From: F1-60-MAGs149 sp037133755
GTDB lineage: Bacteria; Actinomycetota; Thermoleophilia; Gaiellales; F1-60-MAGs149
DNA length: 64,000 nt
Direction of reading: 5' to 3'
Assembly (NCBI GenBank): GCA_037133755.1
Contig: JBAXNN010000004.1
Coordinates: 124,001 to 188,000, forward strand
Made by a program: the position numbers and the translations under genes. The notes beneath the pieces were generated by a model. The model saw only the letters and a list, made by a program, of their open reading frames with translations. It searched no databases and was not told the origin of the DNA. This document shows, piece after piece, positions 7,831 to 15,958 of this stretch (its first letter is position 1; every line of letters begins with the position of its first letter).

Positions 7831-9258
7831 TCAGTTCGTCGGGGCGACGCGCTTGGCGTCATCTTCGGCGATCTCGGCGAGCAGGCGCGCGGCGAGATCA
7901 CGCTTGCCATCTACATCCAGCTTGCCGAGCTCGTTGTTGAGGGCGGGTTCGTCGACGTGCTGGTTCCACCAGTCAACCGCCTCGGCACCGTGCAGCGCCC
8001 ACTTGCCGATCAGGATCCGCGTCACCTCGTTCGACGGCGCCATGATCCAGCCCGCCTTGCCGTCGCGGAAGAGGCGTTCGATCTCGTTTGCCTTCGAGTA
8101 GCCGCGGCCGCCGCAGATCTGCAGCATCTTGTCTGTGGCCTCCCACGCGGCCTTCGTCGCGAGGACCTTCGCCGGCAGCGACCACTGCGTCATGCTCGTG
8201 CGCGGTCGCGCATCGCGATCCGTCTCGTACATCTCCCACGAGCCGTTGTCGGTGCGATCATCGAGCTCCTTCGCGAACCCGTAGGCATACATACGCGACG
8301 CCAGCGTATCGCTGAGCACCTCGCCGAACGCGTCCTGCACCGTCAGGTAGTCGGAGATCGTGCGGCCGTACTGGGCGTGCGCACGCTTCGTGGCGTGCTG
8401 CTTGCCGACGTCGAGCGCGCCCAGCGCGAGGCCGTTGTAGGCGCCCGCGTACTGCACGAAGGCGAGCGGGTCGATCGCCTCATCGTTGCTGGCCGCGCCA
8501 TCGCCGGGCCAGCCGACGATGCGGTCCTCGGGGATCACGGCATCGATTTCGACGGGACCGGACTGGTTGGCGTGCATGCCCAGCGCGTCCCACTGGCCCG
8601 TCTTGGCATCGACCTCGTCGGGGTAGAGCAGGAAGACCGAGAGGTCGGAGTAATCGCCGGAGAAGTCGGGCGATGTCGTCTGCGTCAGGTACCAGCTGGC
8701 GTACCCGCACGACGTCGTCCACGCGGCCTTCTTCTGCACGTGCCAGCCCGCCGGTACGCGCTTTGCGCCCGACACCTTCGGGTACCAGAAGTGGCCGCCC
8801 GTCTCGGGATCCGTGTACGACGCGGTGCCGACCAGACAATCCGAATCGATGCGGCTGATCAGGTCCTGGATATGCGGGTTGTGGCTCGCGCGAAAGACCA
8901 GGCCGGCCAGCGCGACCATGTGCATCATGTAGATCACGGTGGTGGAGGGGCAGCCGTAGCGCGCCAACGTCTCGGTGAGCATGAGGATGCCGACGTTGTT
9001 CTCGCCGCGGCCGCCGTACTTCTTCGGCACGACGGCGCCAAGGATGCCGAGCTCGGCGAGGGCCTCGACGCTTTTGCGCGGATACTCGCCGGTGCGGTCG
9101 CCGATGATCGCGTTCGGGCGGATCACCTTTTCGCAGATCTCGATCAGCTGCTGCTGCAGCTCGCGCTGCTCGTCAGTGAGGAACCAGTCGGGCTCCCACT
9201 CGCGGTTGAGACCGGTGTAGGGCTTGCCGCCCCAGTCAAACGTCAGGTTCTCGCTCAT
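7831..9258 (-). CDS. Acyl-CoA dehydrogenase-family flavoprotein with altered active site
   Basis: The 475-residue protein has the three-part ACAD fold: N-terminal helices (DEQRELQQQLIEICEKVIRP), a middle beta domain (GTASYTDPETGG), and a C-terminal helical FAD domain with ICGGRGYSKANEIERLFRDG. In many ACADs the catalytic base is the Glu of an IYEGTSEIQR-type motif; the matching stretch here is IMAPSNEVTR, with Ala in that position. The enzyme may therefore use another base, as isovaleryl- and long-chain ACADs do, or be a flavin monooxygenase of the same fold. The start at 9258 is preceded by a GATGCT hexamer six bases upstream. The gene is divergent from an Lrp-type regulator and followed by the DAD-like cupin. 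Confidence 0.75.
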   Translation of the reverse strand: MSENLTFDWGGKPYTGLNREWEPDWFLTDEQRELQQQLIEICEKVIRPNAIIGDRTGEYPRKSVEALAELGILGAVVPKKYGGRGENNVGILMLTETLARYGCPSTTVIYMMHMVALAGLVFRASHNPHIQDLISRIDSDCLVGTASYTDPETGGHFWYPKVSGAKRVPAGWHVQKKAAWTTSCGYASWYLTQTTSPDFSGDYSDLSVFLLYPDEVDAKTGQWDALGMHANQSGPVEIDAVIPEDRIVGWPGDGAASNDEAIDPLAFVQYAGAYNGLALGALDVGKQHATKRAHAQYGRTISDYLTVQDAFGEVLSDTLASRMYAYGFAKELDDRTDNGSWEMYETDRDARPRTSMTQWSLPAKVLATKAAWEATDKMLQICGGRGYSKANEIERLFRDGKAGWIMAPSNEVTRILIGKWALHGAEAVDWWNQHVDEPALNNELGKLDVDGKRDLAARLLAEIAEDDAKRVAPTN

Positions 9259-9301
9259 GCACGCAGCATCGTCGCGCGAACGCGCAGAAGCAAGGGGATG
9301 A

Positions 9302-9368
9302 TAGTGCGCAATGCGTAGCCAGAGTACATTCCCGCGCTGCTTTTTGTTGTAGTGCTGCGAAATAGTGC
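9302..9368. promoter_or_regulatory. Three TAGTGC direct repeats in the Lrp/ACAD divergent region
   Basis: TAGTGC occurs at 9302-9307, 9350-9355 and 9363-9368 on the plus strand. The last copy sits directly before the regulator's -10 hexamer. Repeated half sites of this kind suit an Lrp/AsnC oligomer that represses itself and controls the divergent ACAD-cupin operon. Inference from position only. Confidence 0.4.
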
Positions 9369-9369
9369 G

Positions 9370-9375
9370 TAGAAT
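9370..9375 (+). promoter_or_regulatory. -10 (TAGAAT) for Lrp gene
   Basis: TAGAAT with eight bases to ATG 9384; leaderless or nearly so. Confidence 0.5.
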
Positions 9376-9383
9376 CCGCAGCA

Positions 9384-9848
9384 ATGGCGCTGCAGATCCC
9401 CCTCGATCCGACCGATGAGGCGATCCTGCGCGCGCTGCAAGAGGACGGTCGGCGGTCGTATCGCTCGATCGCTCGTGACGTCGGCGTCGCCGAAGGGACG
9501 GTCCGCGCCCGCGTGCGGAAGCTCGAAACGCTGGGCGCGCTCCGGGTCGTGGCGTTCGTCGATCCGGCGCGTCTCGGCAACTCCGTGCTCGCCCTCCTCG
9601 CCCTGCGCGTCGAAACGCAGCGGCGCACCGAGCTGATCGACGAGCTCTGCGCGTGGAGCGAGGTGACGTACCTCTCGTCGCTGATCGGCCGCCACGACAT
9701 CGTGCTGCAGGTGATGTGCGCCGACAACGACGAGCTGGGACGGATCATCGCGCGGACGCGCGGGCTCGACGGTGTCACGGAGGTCGAGCCGATGCTCGAG
9801 CTTGAGGTGCACAAGTTCACGTACGCAGGCGCCGGCGCGCAGCTCTAA
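9384..9848 (+). CDS. Lrp/AsnC-family transcriptional regulator
   Basis: The 154-residue protein has an N-terminal winged helix-turn-helix (DPTDEAILRALQEDGRRSYR, then DVGVAEGTVRARVRKLETLG, residues about 8-50) and a C-terminal RAM/AsnC ligand-binding domain, with SSLIGRHDIVLQVMC and GVTEVEPMLELEVHKF. Family members form dimers to octamers and respond to amino acids or related metabolites. It is divergent from the ACAD-cupin operon, its likely target, and lies 47 bases before caiD. Confidence 0.85.
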   Translation: MALQIPLDPTDEAILRALQEDGRRSYRSIARDVGVAEGTVRARVRKLETLGALRVVAFVDPARLGNSVLALLALRVETQRRTELIDELCAWSEVTYLSSLIGRHDIVLQVMCADNDELGRIIARTRGLDGVTEVEPMLELEVHKFTYAGAGAQL

Positions 9849-9865
9849 CCGCCGGCTGTGGGGGC

Positions 9866-9871
9866 TAGGCT
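9866..9871 (+). promoter_or_regulatory. -10 (TAGGCT) for caiD-like gene
   Basis: TAGGCT lies 23 bases before ATG 9895, leaving a short leader that carries AAGGAGG (9884-9890). This is a leadered promoter, unlike many neighbours. Confidence 0.5.
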
Positions 9872-9894
9872 GCCACCAGAACGAAGGAGGCGTC

Positions 9895-10671
9895 ATGAGC
9901 GAGGCAGTGAAGGTGACACGGCACGGTGACGTGCTTGAGGTGATGCTCGACCGGCCCAAGGCCAACGCGATCGATGCGGCGACCAGTCGTGCGATGAACG
10001 ACGCCTGGGCGCTGCTGCGCGATGACGACGCGCTCAAGATCGGCGTACTGACAGGTGGCGGCGAGAAGTTCTTCTGCGCCGGCTGGGATCTCAAGGCCGC
10101 CGCGGGCGGCGAGGGCATGGACGAGGACTTCGGTCCCGGCGGCTTCGGCGGACTCGAATACCCGACAGGGCTCCTCAAGCCGGTGATCGCCGCGGTCAAC
10201 GGCATGGCCGTTGGCGGTGGCCTCGAAGTCGCCCTCGGCGCCGATCTGATCATCATGGAAGAGCAGGCGCGCTTCGCGCTGATGGAGATCCATCACGGCA
10301 TCCTCGCCGAGTCGGCCGCGGTCCGTTTGCCGCGCCGCATGCCGTACCACGTGGCGATGGAGCTGATGATGACCGGCCGCTGGATGGACGCCGCCGAGGC
10401 CGAGCGCTGGGGCCTCGTCAATCGCGTCGTGCCGGCGGGGCAGTCGCTCAGCGTCGCGCTCGAGCTCGCGGCCGAACTTGCCGCCGGTGCGCAGCTACCG
10501 CTGCGCGCGATCAAGGAGACCGTGCAAGAGACGGGTGGCATGAAGGAGCACGACGCCCTCGCCTTCCGCGAGACGCTGCCGAGCGTGATCGCCGTCAAGC
10601 AGTCGGAAGATCAGATCGAGGGCGCAGTCGCCTTCGCTGAGGGGCGCGATCCCGTCTGGCGCGGCCGGTAG
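9895..10671 (+). CDS. caiD: Carnitinyl-CoA dehydratase-like enoyl-CoA hydratase
   Basis: The 258-residue crotonase-fold protein resembles enterobacterial CaiD closely in characteristic stretches: LDRPKANAIDAATSR near the start, GEKFFCAGWDLKAAA followed by DFGPGGFGGL, an oxyanion-hole region at AAVNGMAVGGGLE, and the C-terminal GAVAFAEGRDPVWRGR. CaiD hydrates crotonobetainyl-CoA to carnitinyl-CoA. No caiA, caiB or caiC gene is adjacent. Methylated-amine genes lie further along the window, so a link to carnitine or a related betaine is plausible, but other short-chain enoyl-CoAs are possible substrates. It is preceded by AAGGAGG. Confidence 0.75.
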   Translation: MSEAVKVTRHGDVLEVMLDRPKANAIDAATSRAMNDAWALLRDDDALKIGVLTGGGEKFFCAGWDLKAAAGGEGMDEDFGPGGFGGLEYPTGLLKPVIAAVNGMAVGGGLEVALGADLIIMEEQARFALMEIHHGILAESAAVRLPRRMPYHVAMELMMTGRWMDAAEAERWGLVNRVVPAGQSLSVALELAAELAAGAQLPLRAIKETVQETGGMKEHDALAFRETLPSVIAVKQSEDQIEGAVAFAEGRDPVWRGR

Positions 10672-10699
10672 TCGTCGTCGGCGGGCGCGTGGTGTTCGT

Positions 10700-10705
10700 T
10701 AGGAT
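10700..10705 (+). promoter_or_regulatory. Leaderless -10 (TAGGAT)
   Basis: TAGGAT, six bases before the GTG start at 10712. Confidence 0.6.
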
Positions 10706-10711
10706 GGCCGC

Positions 10712-12076
10712 GTGATCGAGGAACGCGATGTGGTGATCGTCGGCGGCGGCATCGCCGGCATGACGGCGGCGCGCGAGTTGCGCGATCGCGATCCGCTGAT
10801 CCTCGAGGCATCCGAGCGCGTTGGCGGCCGTGTCTGGTCGAAGCAGCGCGGCGATCTCGCGCTGTCGGTCGGTGCGCATATGTTTCCGCCCCCCGACTCT
10901 GTCATCGGCCGGCAGGTCGACGAGTTCGGACTTGAGGTCCTGCCGATCACGGGCTCGATGCTCAACATCGCGATGAACGATCGAATCGTGGCTGGCGCAC
11001 GTCCCGAGGCCTTCCCGTTCAAGCTCGCGCTGTCCTTGCGCGGCCGCGTGGCGTTCGCACGCGCGGGGCTCAAGGTGCGCAAGGCGGTCGCCGAGCACGA
11101 GGCCGCAGTGGCACGGCGACCCGGCGACACCGAGGCGACGATTCGACTGCGGTCGATGCAGGCTGGGGGAGACTCGTCGTTCGGTGACTATCTCGGCCCG
11201 CTCCATCCCGAGGCCGAGCGCATCTTCCAGGCGCTGTGCAACCGGTCGAGTGGCGACCTGAATTCCATCACGCAGGCCTCGATGGCAACGCTCTTCGCCC
11301 ACGTGTGGGATAGCGGCGACCTCGGACGCAACATGCGCGGCGGCTCGGGCTTGCTGCCTGAGGCACTGGGGCGCGATCTCGCTGCGCACATTCGGCTGCA
11401 CACGGCGGCAACCCGCGTGACGTTCACCAACAGCGGCGTCGACATCGACTACGTCGGGCCCGATGGCGCCGGCACGGTGCGAGCGCGCACGGTGATCCTC
11501 GCGATTCCCGCGCCGTTCATTCCCGCGCTGCTTGGCGATGCGCTGCCGAGCGACACCGCAGCGGCGCTCGATCGCGTGACGATCGGCCCCACGACGGTGC
11601 TGAGCATCCTGACCGACGAGACCGAGCCGATGCCCTGGGACGACGTCTACTCGCTGCTCACACCGGACTGCCGCTTCAACATGTTCTTCAACCACTCGAA
11701 CGCCCTCCACGCGACGGGCGCCCCCAAGCAGGGCAGCCTGCTGATGGTCTACGGCGGCGGCGGACGCGCTCGCGCGCTCGCCGGCATGTCGGAGGCCGAG
11801 ATGGAGCGTGCCTTCCTCGACGACCTGCACCGTCTCTATCCGCAGACGCGGGGGCACATCGCGGAGACCTGGCTGATGCCGTGGCAGTACGCCGTGCCGC
11901 ACGCCACGCCTGGTCGATGGCGTGTGCAGGAGACCCTCGAGCGCGGCATCGCAGGCCGTGTGTTCCTCGCCGGCGACTGGGTCGGCGAGTTTGGCGCGAT
12001 GGAGACCGCGGCGCTGACGGGTGTCGACGCGGCAGCGTCGGTCCGGAGCGTGCTCGACGCCGGAGCGAACGCATGA
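10712..12076 (+). CDS. Flavin-containing amine oxidase-like protein (1 of 3)
   Basis: The 454-residue protein has an N-terminal FAD-binding Rossmann motif VVIVGGGIAGMTAAREL (about residues 7-23), the ADP-ribose Glu at LILEASERVGGRVWS, and a C-terminal FAD-binding segment FLAGDWVGEFGAMETAALTG. This layout is shared by monoamine oxidases, protoporphyrinogen oxidase and phytoene desaturase. The substrate is unknown; the C-terminal motif suits amine oxidase/PPO-like members. GTG start set by a leaderless promoter. The acetoacetate decarboxylase-like gene follows 40 bases later with its own promoter. Confidence 0.75.
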   Translation: MIEERDVVIVGGGIAGMTAARELRDRDPLILEASERVGGRVWSKQRGDLALSVGAHMFPPPDSVIGRQVDEFGLEVLPITGSMLNIAMNDRIVAGARPEAFPFKLALSLRGRVAFARAGLKVRKAVAEHEAAVARRPGDTEATIRLRSMQAGGDSSFGDYLGPLHPEAERIFQALCNRSSGDLNSITQASMATLFAHVWDSGDLGRNMRGGSGLLPEALGRDLAAHIRLHTAATRVTFTNSGVDIDYVGPDGAGTVRARTVILAIPAPFIPALLGDALPSDTAAALDRVTIGPTTVLSILTDETEPMPWDDVYSLLTPDCRFNMFFNHSNALHATGAPKQGSLLMVYGGGGRARALAGMSEAEMERAFLDDLHRLYPQTRGHIAETWLMPWQYAVPHATPGRWRVQETLERGIAGRVFLAGDWVGEFGAMETAALTGVDAAASVRSVLDAGANA

Positions 12077-12082
12077 CGTTGG

Positions 12083-12088
12083 TAGGCT
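12083..12088 (+). promoter_or_regulatory. -10 (TAGGCT) for acetoacetate decarboxylase-like gene
   Basis: TAGGCT, then a short leader carrying AGGAGGAA (12103-12110) before ATG 12117. Confidence 0.5.
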
Positions 12089-12116
12089 GGCCGCGCAATC
12101 GCAGGAGGAAGAACAC

Positions 12117-12935
12117 ATGACGTCGATCGACGATCTCAAGGGCTTCAGCTACCCACTGACCCCCGGCGGCACGTCATCGATCGTCGGCGACATGCCCTGG
12201 CACTACGCCACGGAGTACCTCAACATCTCCTACCGCGCCGACCCCGACGTGATCGCGTCGTACTTGCCGGCCCCGCTCGAACCGGGGCCCGAGCCCGACA
12301 TGGCGTACGTGGCCTTTAGCCGCTGGTGGTCGGTGTGGGATGCCGACCAGGACCTCGCCTTCACGAACCCCGAGCGCACCCAGTATCAGGAGGCCGCGAT
12401 CTGGGTCAACTGCTCGTACAAGGGCGAGCCGGGGCAGATCTGCCTGCAGATCTGGGTCAGCAACGACTTCACGATGGCGCGCGGCTGGTTCATGGGCTTC
12501 GCCAAGAAGTTCGGGCAGGTGCACATCACCGACTACCACCCGCTCAATCCGGTGCAGCAGCCGATCGGTCCTGGCAGTCGCCTGAAGGGCTACGTCGTGG
12601 CGCACGGCGAACGACTCGTCGAGGGCACGATGGAGGTCGAGCGCCGCATCACGCGCGAGGAACTACCGGCGCCGATGGGGCGACCGCTGTTCCACATCCG
12701 GCACTTTCCGAGCATCGTGCGCGGCGCCAAGCCGTCGGTGCTCGAGCTCGTGCGCCTCGGTGCCGAGAACATGACGTTCGGCGAAGAGCTGTGGGTCGGC
12801 AAGGGCGACCTGACCTTCCTGCCGTCCGACATCGAGGAGCACATGGCGCTGGCACCGAAGGAGATCGTCGGCGCCTATCGCTACTCGTCGGGGTACACGT
12901 TCCCCGGCGGCGACGTGCTGCACTCCTGGGTCTGA
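12117..12935 (+). CDS. Acetoacetate decarboxylase-family protein
   Basis: The 272-residue product fits the acetoacetate decarboxylase fold: DPDVIASYLPAPLEPG early, a central GFAKKFGQVHI stretch whose paired lysines correspond to the Schiff-base Lys and its neighbour in true decarboxylases (PKK motif), and LPSDIEEHMALAPKEIVGAYRY near the end. Many actinobacterial relatives act on unknown keto acids and some are hydratases or aldolases, so the activity is uncertain. A good ribosome site precedes the ATG. Confidence 0.75.
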   Translation: MTSIDDLKGFSYPLTPGGTSSIVGDMPWHYATEYLNISYRADPDVIASYLPAPLEPGPEPDMAYVAFSRWWSVWDADQDLAFTNPERTQYQEAAIWVNCSYKGEPGQICLQIWVSNDFTMARGWFMGFAKKFGQVHITDYHPLNPVQQPIGPGSRLKGYVVAHGERLVEGTMEVERRITREELPAPMGRPLFHIRHFPSIVRGAKPSVLELVRLGAENMTFGEELWVGKGDLTFLPSDIEEHMALAPKEIVGAYRYSSGYTFPGGDVLHSWV

Positions 12936-12940
12936 TTTCC

Positions 12941-14191
12941 TCAGACGAGTGGCTCTGAGGCCTGGCCCTGCTTGATGCGGGCCAGCGTGCCGTCTCGCTG
13001 CGCAGCGAGGAACTCATCGCCTGCCAGCTCGATCATCTGCGCGAAGCGATAGCCCTGCGTGCGCGGTTCGGCAGCACCGGCCTCGCGGAGTGCCGCCAGA
13101 CGGCCCGGCTCGCCGAGGCGATACGAGCGATGATCTGAATGCATGCACTCGAAGTCTCGATCGGACAGCTCGGCGAGCTCGACCACGCCGGCAGCGACTG
13201 CGGCCTCGACGAGCTCGCTGCCGCGTGCCGTGCGCTCGAAGATCACGTTGATACCCGGCGCCTCGTCGTGCAGTGGCGTGCCGTCGTCAGCGAGCAGCCA
13301 GCCGTCGGGCACCGACAGGTCGGCGACCTCGCCGAGTTGATCGGGGCACACCTTGCAGCGCCACGGCGCCTCGTACTTCCACCGCGGCTCGTCGTCGTTG
13401 AGGTACGCCTCCTCGTACGTCAGCTCGGCGCGCTGACCTGCAGCGTCTTCCAGCGTTGTGAGGCCCGGCCAACCCATGCCGCGGTAGCGGAACGTGGTGA
13501 GCGCGTCGGGGTCCATGCCGTGCGCCGCAGCCATGTCACGCGGCATGTGGTGGCTCGCGGTCGTGCCGCAGAAGATCGTGAGGAGGTAGGCGATCTGCTC
13601 GTCGACGCGCGGGTCGCGCCGCCCGAGGTTGCGGATCGCGTTGAGGTCGCACGGCTTGGCGATCACCGCAAAGCGGACGCCCTCGGCGAGCAGGTCCATC
13701 ACCGGCACGAGCGGTGCGACCGGGCCGTAGCGCGACTGCGCGCCGCTCAGCACCTCGGCGGGCGTGCGCGAGATCTGCGGCAGCGTGAGTGTTGGATCGT
13801 CACCCGAGGCGCGCACGTGCAGGATTGCGTCAACACGACCCGACTCGAGCAAGAACATGCCGAGTGCGGTCAGGACACCACCGGCCGCGGCGACGTGGCG
13901 CACGTCCGCATCCGTCGCCCAGGCGCGATGCATGGCGCGGCGCGGACCCCAGACCGGATCGAGGCGCGTGCCCTCGTCGAGCGCAGCAGGGTCGGCGCCG
14001 ATCACCGTCGCGCCCGGACACACCTCGACGAGCGCGGGATCGGTATCGGCCGGCAGGTGCGGGCGCAGATTGCCGTTGGGTGCCAGTCGCATCTCGATGC
14101 GCGGATCGATGCTCGCGCAGATGCCGCAGCTCGAGCACAGCCCGCCCTCGACCACCTCGGCAAGCGATCCCGGGCGGTTGGCGGGCTTCAC
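12941..14191 (-). CDS. FrhB-like coenzyme F420 hydrogenase/dehydrogenase beta-subunit family protein
   Basis: The 416-residue protein has an N-terminal cysteine motif CSSCGIC (about residues 19-25) followed by a distant CPGA, which suits a 4Fe-4S centre. A flavin-binding FrhB core (SGAQSRYGPVAPLVPVMDLL, then FAVIAKPCDLNAIRNL) and a C-terminal CKVCPDQLGEVADLSVPDG motif follow. Relatives move electrons between F420, flavin and iron-sulfur centres. I chose the GTG at 14191 because it overlaps the TGA stop of the upstream gene (GTGA), as does the previous junction. It is the last gene of a three-gene operon with a GlcD-like dehydrogenase. Confidence 0.8.
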   Translation of the reverse strand: MKPANRPGSLAEVVEGGLCSSCGICASIDPRIEMRLAPNGNLRPHLPADTDPALVEVCPGATVIGADPAALDEGTRLDPVWGPRRAMHRAWATDADVRHVAAAGGVLTALGMFLLESGRVDAILHVRASGDDPTLTLPQISRTPAEVLSGAQSRYGPVAPLVPVMDLLAEGVRFAVIAKPCDLNAIRNLGRRDPRVDEQIAYLLTIFCGTTASHHMPRDMAAAHGMDPDALTTFRYRGMGWPGLTTLEDAAGQRAELTYEEAYLNDDEPRWKYEAPWRCKVCPDQLGEVADLSVPDGWLLADDGTPLHDEAPGINVIFERTARGSELVEAAVAAGVVELAELSDRDFECMHSDHRSYRLGEPGRLAALREAGAAEPRTQGYRFAQMIELAGDEFLAAQRDGTLARIKQGQASEPLV

Positions 14192-14577
14192 GGCGCCTCG
14201 TCGATCCCGTCGTAGTCGGGCTCGACGTCCACGCCTTGCCACGCATCATTTGGATCCTCGCCACCACGCGTGCCCCAGTCGCCGCGATCGACGCCACCGA
14301 AGTGCTCGGCGGCAACGGTCTCGAGCGGCTCGGAGAAGACCTCGACCTCGAGGCCGCGTGCGTGCAGCACCACGGTCACAACGCCGCGGCCGAGCTCGCC
14401 CGTGCGCATGTCCTGCGCCAGCGGTTCGACGCCGGCGCGTACGGCGGCACAACCTTCTTCGGCCAGCTCGGGCTGCACATCAAGCCAGCCGCCCTCGAGC
14501 GAATCCATCGCATCGGCACCCGTCTCGAACTCGGCGAGCCAGGCAGCGCCGTTCGTCCACGTGCGAATCTCGCTCAC
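14188..14577 (-). CDS. Hypothetical 129-residue protein between GlcD-like and FrhB-like genes
   Basis: The protein is acidic and soluble with no cysteine cluster; it has a single Cys in EEGCAAVRAGVEP and a Gly/Asp-rich C-terminus (GDWGTRGGEDPNDAW). I do not recognise a family. The GTG start overlaps the TGA of the GlcD-like gene, and its own TGA overlaps the GTG of the FrhB-like gene. This tight coupling suggests a subunit or accessory factor of the same enzyme. Confidence 0.65.
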   Translation of the reverse strand: MSEIRTWTNGAAWLAEFETGADAMDSLEGGWLDVQPELAEEGCAAVRAGVEPLAQDMRTGELGRGVVTVVLHARGLEVEVFSEPLETVAAEHFGGVDRGDWGTRGGEDPNDAWQGVDVEPDYDGIDEAP

Positions 14578-15953
14578 GCGCCGAGGACCTTGCCGGGGTT
14601 CATCAGCCCGAGCGGATCCATCGCGTCCTTGATGCGGCGCATCATCGCCATCGTCTCAGCGTCGTGCTCGAGCGGGAGGTACTTGATCTTGCCGGTGCCC
14701 ACGCCGTGCTCGCCCGTGCACGTGCCCTCCATCGCGAGCGCACGCTTGACGAGCCGCTCCGACAGCCCAATGGCTGCTGCGACTTCGTCCTCGCTGTTGG
14801 GGTCGACGACGATCGTGAGATGAAAGTTGCCGTCGCCGACATGCCCGACAATCGGGGCGAAGACGCCGGACTCGGTGAGGTCGGCGCGCGACTCCTCGAT
14901 GCAGTCGGCAAGCCGCGAGACGGGCACACAGACGTCGGTCGGCATGCCGCGGCAGCCGGGACGTAGCGCCACCGTCGCCTCGTAGACCTGGTGACGCGCA
15001 TGCCAGATGCGCTTGCACTCGGCCGGGTCGGTCGACCACTCGTAGCCCTCGGCGCCGTGCGCAGCGACGATCTCGCCGAGCGCGGCAGCATGTTCCTGCA
15101 CGCCGGCGGCGGACCCGTGAAGATCAAAGAACAGCGTGGGGCGCTCGGCGACGGGCAGCTCGGATCGCTGCGCGATCGCGTGCATCGTCACCTCGTCGGC
15201 CAGCTCGACGCGCGCGACGGGGAGCCCCATCTGGATCGTCTCGGTGGCGGCCTCGACGGCGTCACGAACGGTGGGAAAGTTGACGATCGCCGACGCCGTG
15301 GCCTCGGGCAGCGGATGCAGCTTGACGGTCAGCTCGGTAATCACGCCAAGCGTGCCCTCCGAGCCGATCAGCAGGTGCGTCAGGTCGTAGCCGGCCGACG
15401 ACTTGCGGGCGCGCGAGCGGGTGCGCATGATCTCGCCGTCGGCGGTGACGATCGTGAGCGACAGCACGTTCTCACGCATCGTTCCGTAGCGCACCGCCGT
15501 CGTGCCGCTTGCGCCTGTCGCCGCCATGCCGCCCAGCGTGGCGTCGGCGCCGGGGTCGACCGAGAAGAAGACACCGTCTTCGCGCAGCCGATCCTCGAGC
15601 TGACGGCGCGTCACGCCAGCCTCGATCGTTGCGTCGAGATCCTCAGGGCGCACGGCGATGATGCGGTTCATCCGTGTCAGGTCGATGGAGACGCCACCGG
15701 TCAGTGCCGCGACGTTGCCTTCAAGCGACGAGCCAGCGCCGAACGGGATCATCGGCACGCGCCGCTCGTGGCACGCGCGCACGATGGCGGCGACCTCGGC
15801 GGTCGAGCCGGGAAAGACCACGAGGTCGGGACGCGCCGTCTCGTGCCACGACTCGTCGTGCCCGTGGCGCTCCAACTCGCTCTCTGAGGTCGTGACGTGC
15901 GCGGCACCGACGATCGCCTCGATGGCGGCGCGCAGCTCTTCGAGACCTTCCAT
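14574..15953 (-). CDS. GlcD/D-lactate-dehydrogenase-like FAD-linked oxidase
   Basis: The 459-residue protein has an N-terminal PCMH-type FAD-binding domain (VFPGSTAEVAAIVRACHERRV, then PFGAGSSLEGNVAAL, DPGADATLGGMAATGASGT and LLIGSEGTLGVITEL) and a C-terminal FAD-linked oxidase domain with VGHVGDGNFHLTI and GTCTGEHGVGTGKIKYL, where the His residues bind a metal in the family. It oxidises a D-2-hydroxy acid such as lactate, glycolate or 2-hydroxyglutarate; the electron acceptor is probably the FrhB-like partner rather than cytochrome c. The start is set by a TACCGT hexamer seven bases upstream. Confidence 0.85.
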   Translation of the reverse strand: MEGLEELRAAIEAIVGAAHVTTSESELERHGHDESWHETARPDLVVFPGSTAEVAAIVRACHERRVPMIPFGAGSSLEGNVAALTGGVSIDLTRMNRIIAVRPEDLDATIEAGVTRRQLEDRLREDGVFFSVDPGADATLGGMAATGASGTTAVRYGTMRENVLSLTIVTADGEIMRTRSRARKSSAGYDLTHLLIGSEGTLGVITELTVKLHPLPEATASAIVNFPTVRDAVEAATETIQMGLPVARVELADEVTMHAIAQRSELPVAERPTLFFDLHGSAAGVQEHAAALGEIVAAHGAEGYEWSTDPAECKRIWHARHQVYEATVALRPGCRGMPTDVCVPVSRLADCIEESRADLTESGVFAPIVGHVGDGNFHLTIVVDPNSEDEVAAAIGLSERLVKRALAMEGTCTGEHGVGTGKIKYLPLEHDAETMAMMRRIKDAMDPLGLMNPGKVLGA

Positions 15954-15958
15954 GTGCG

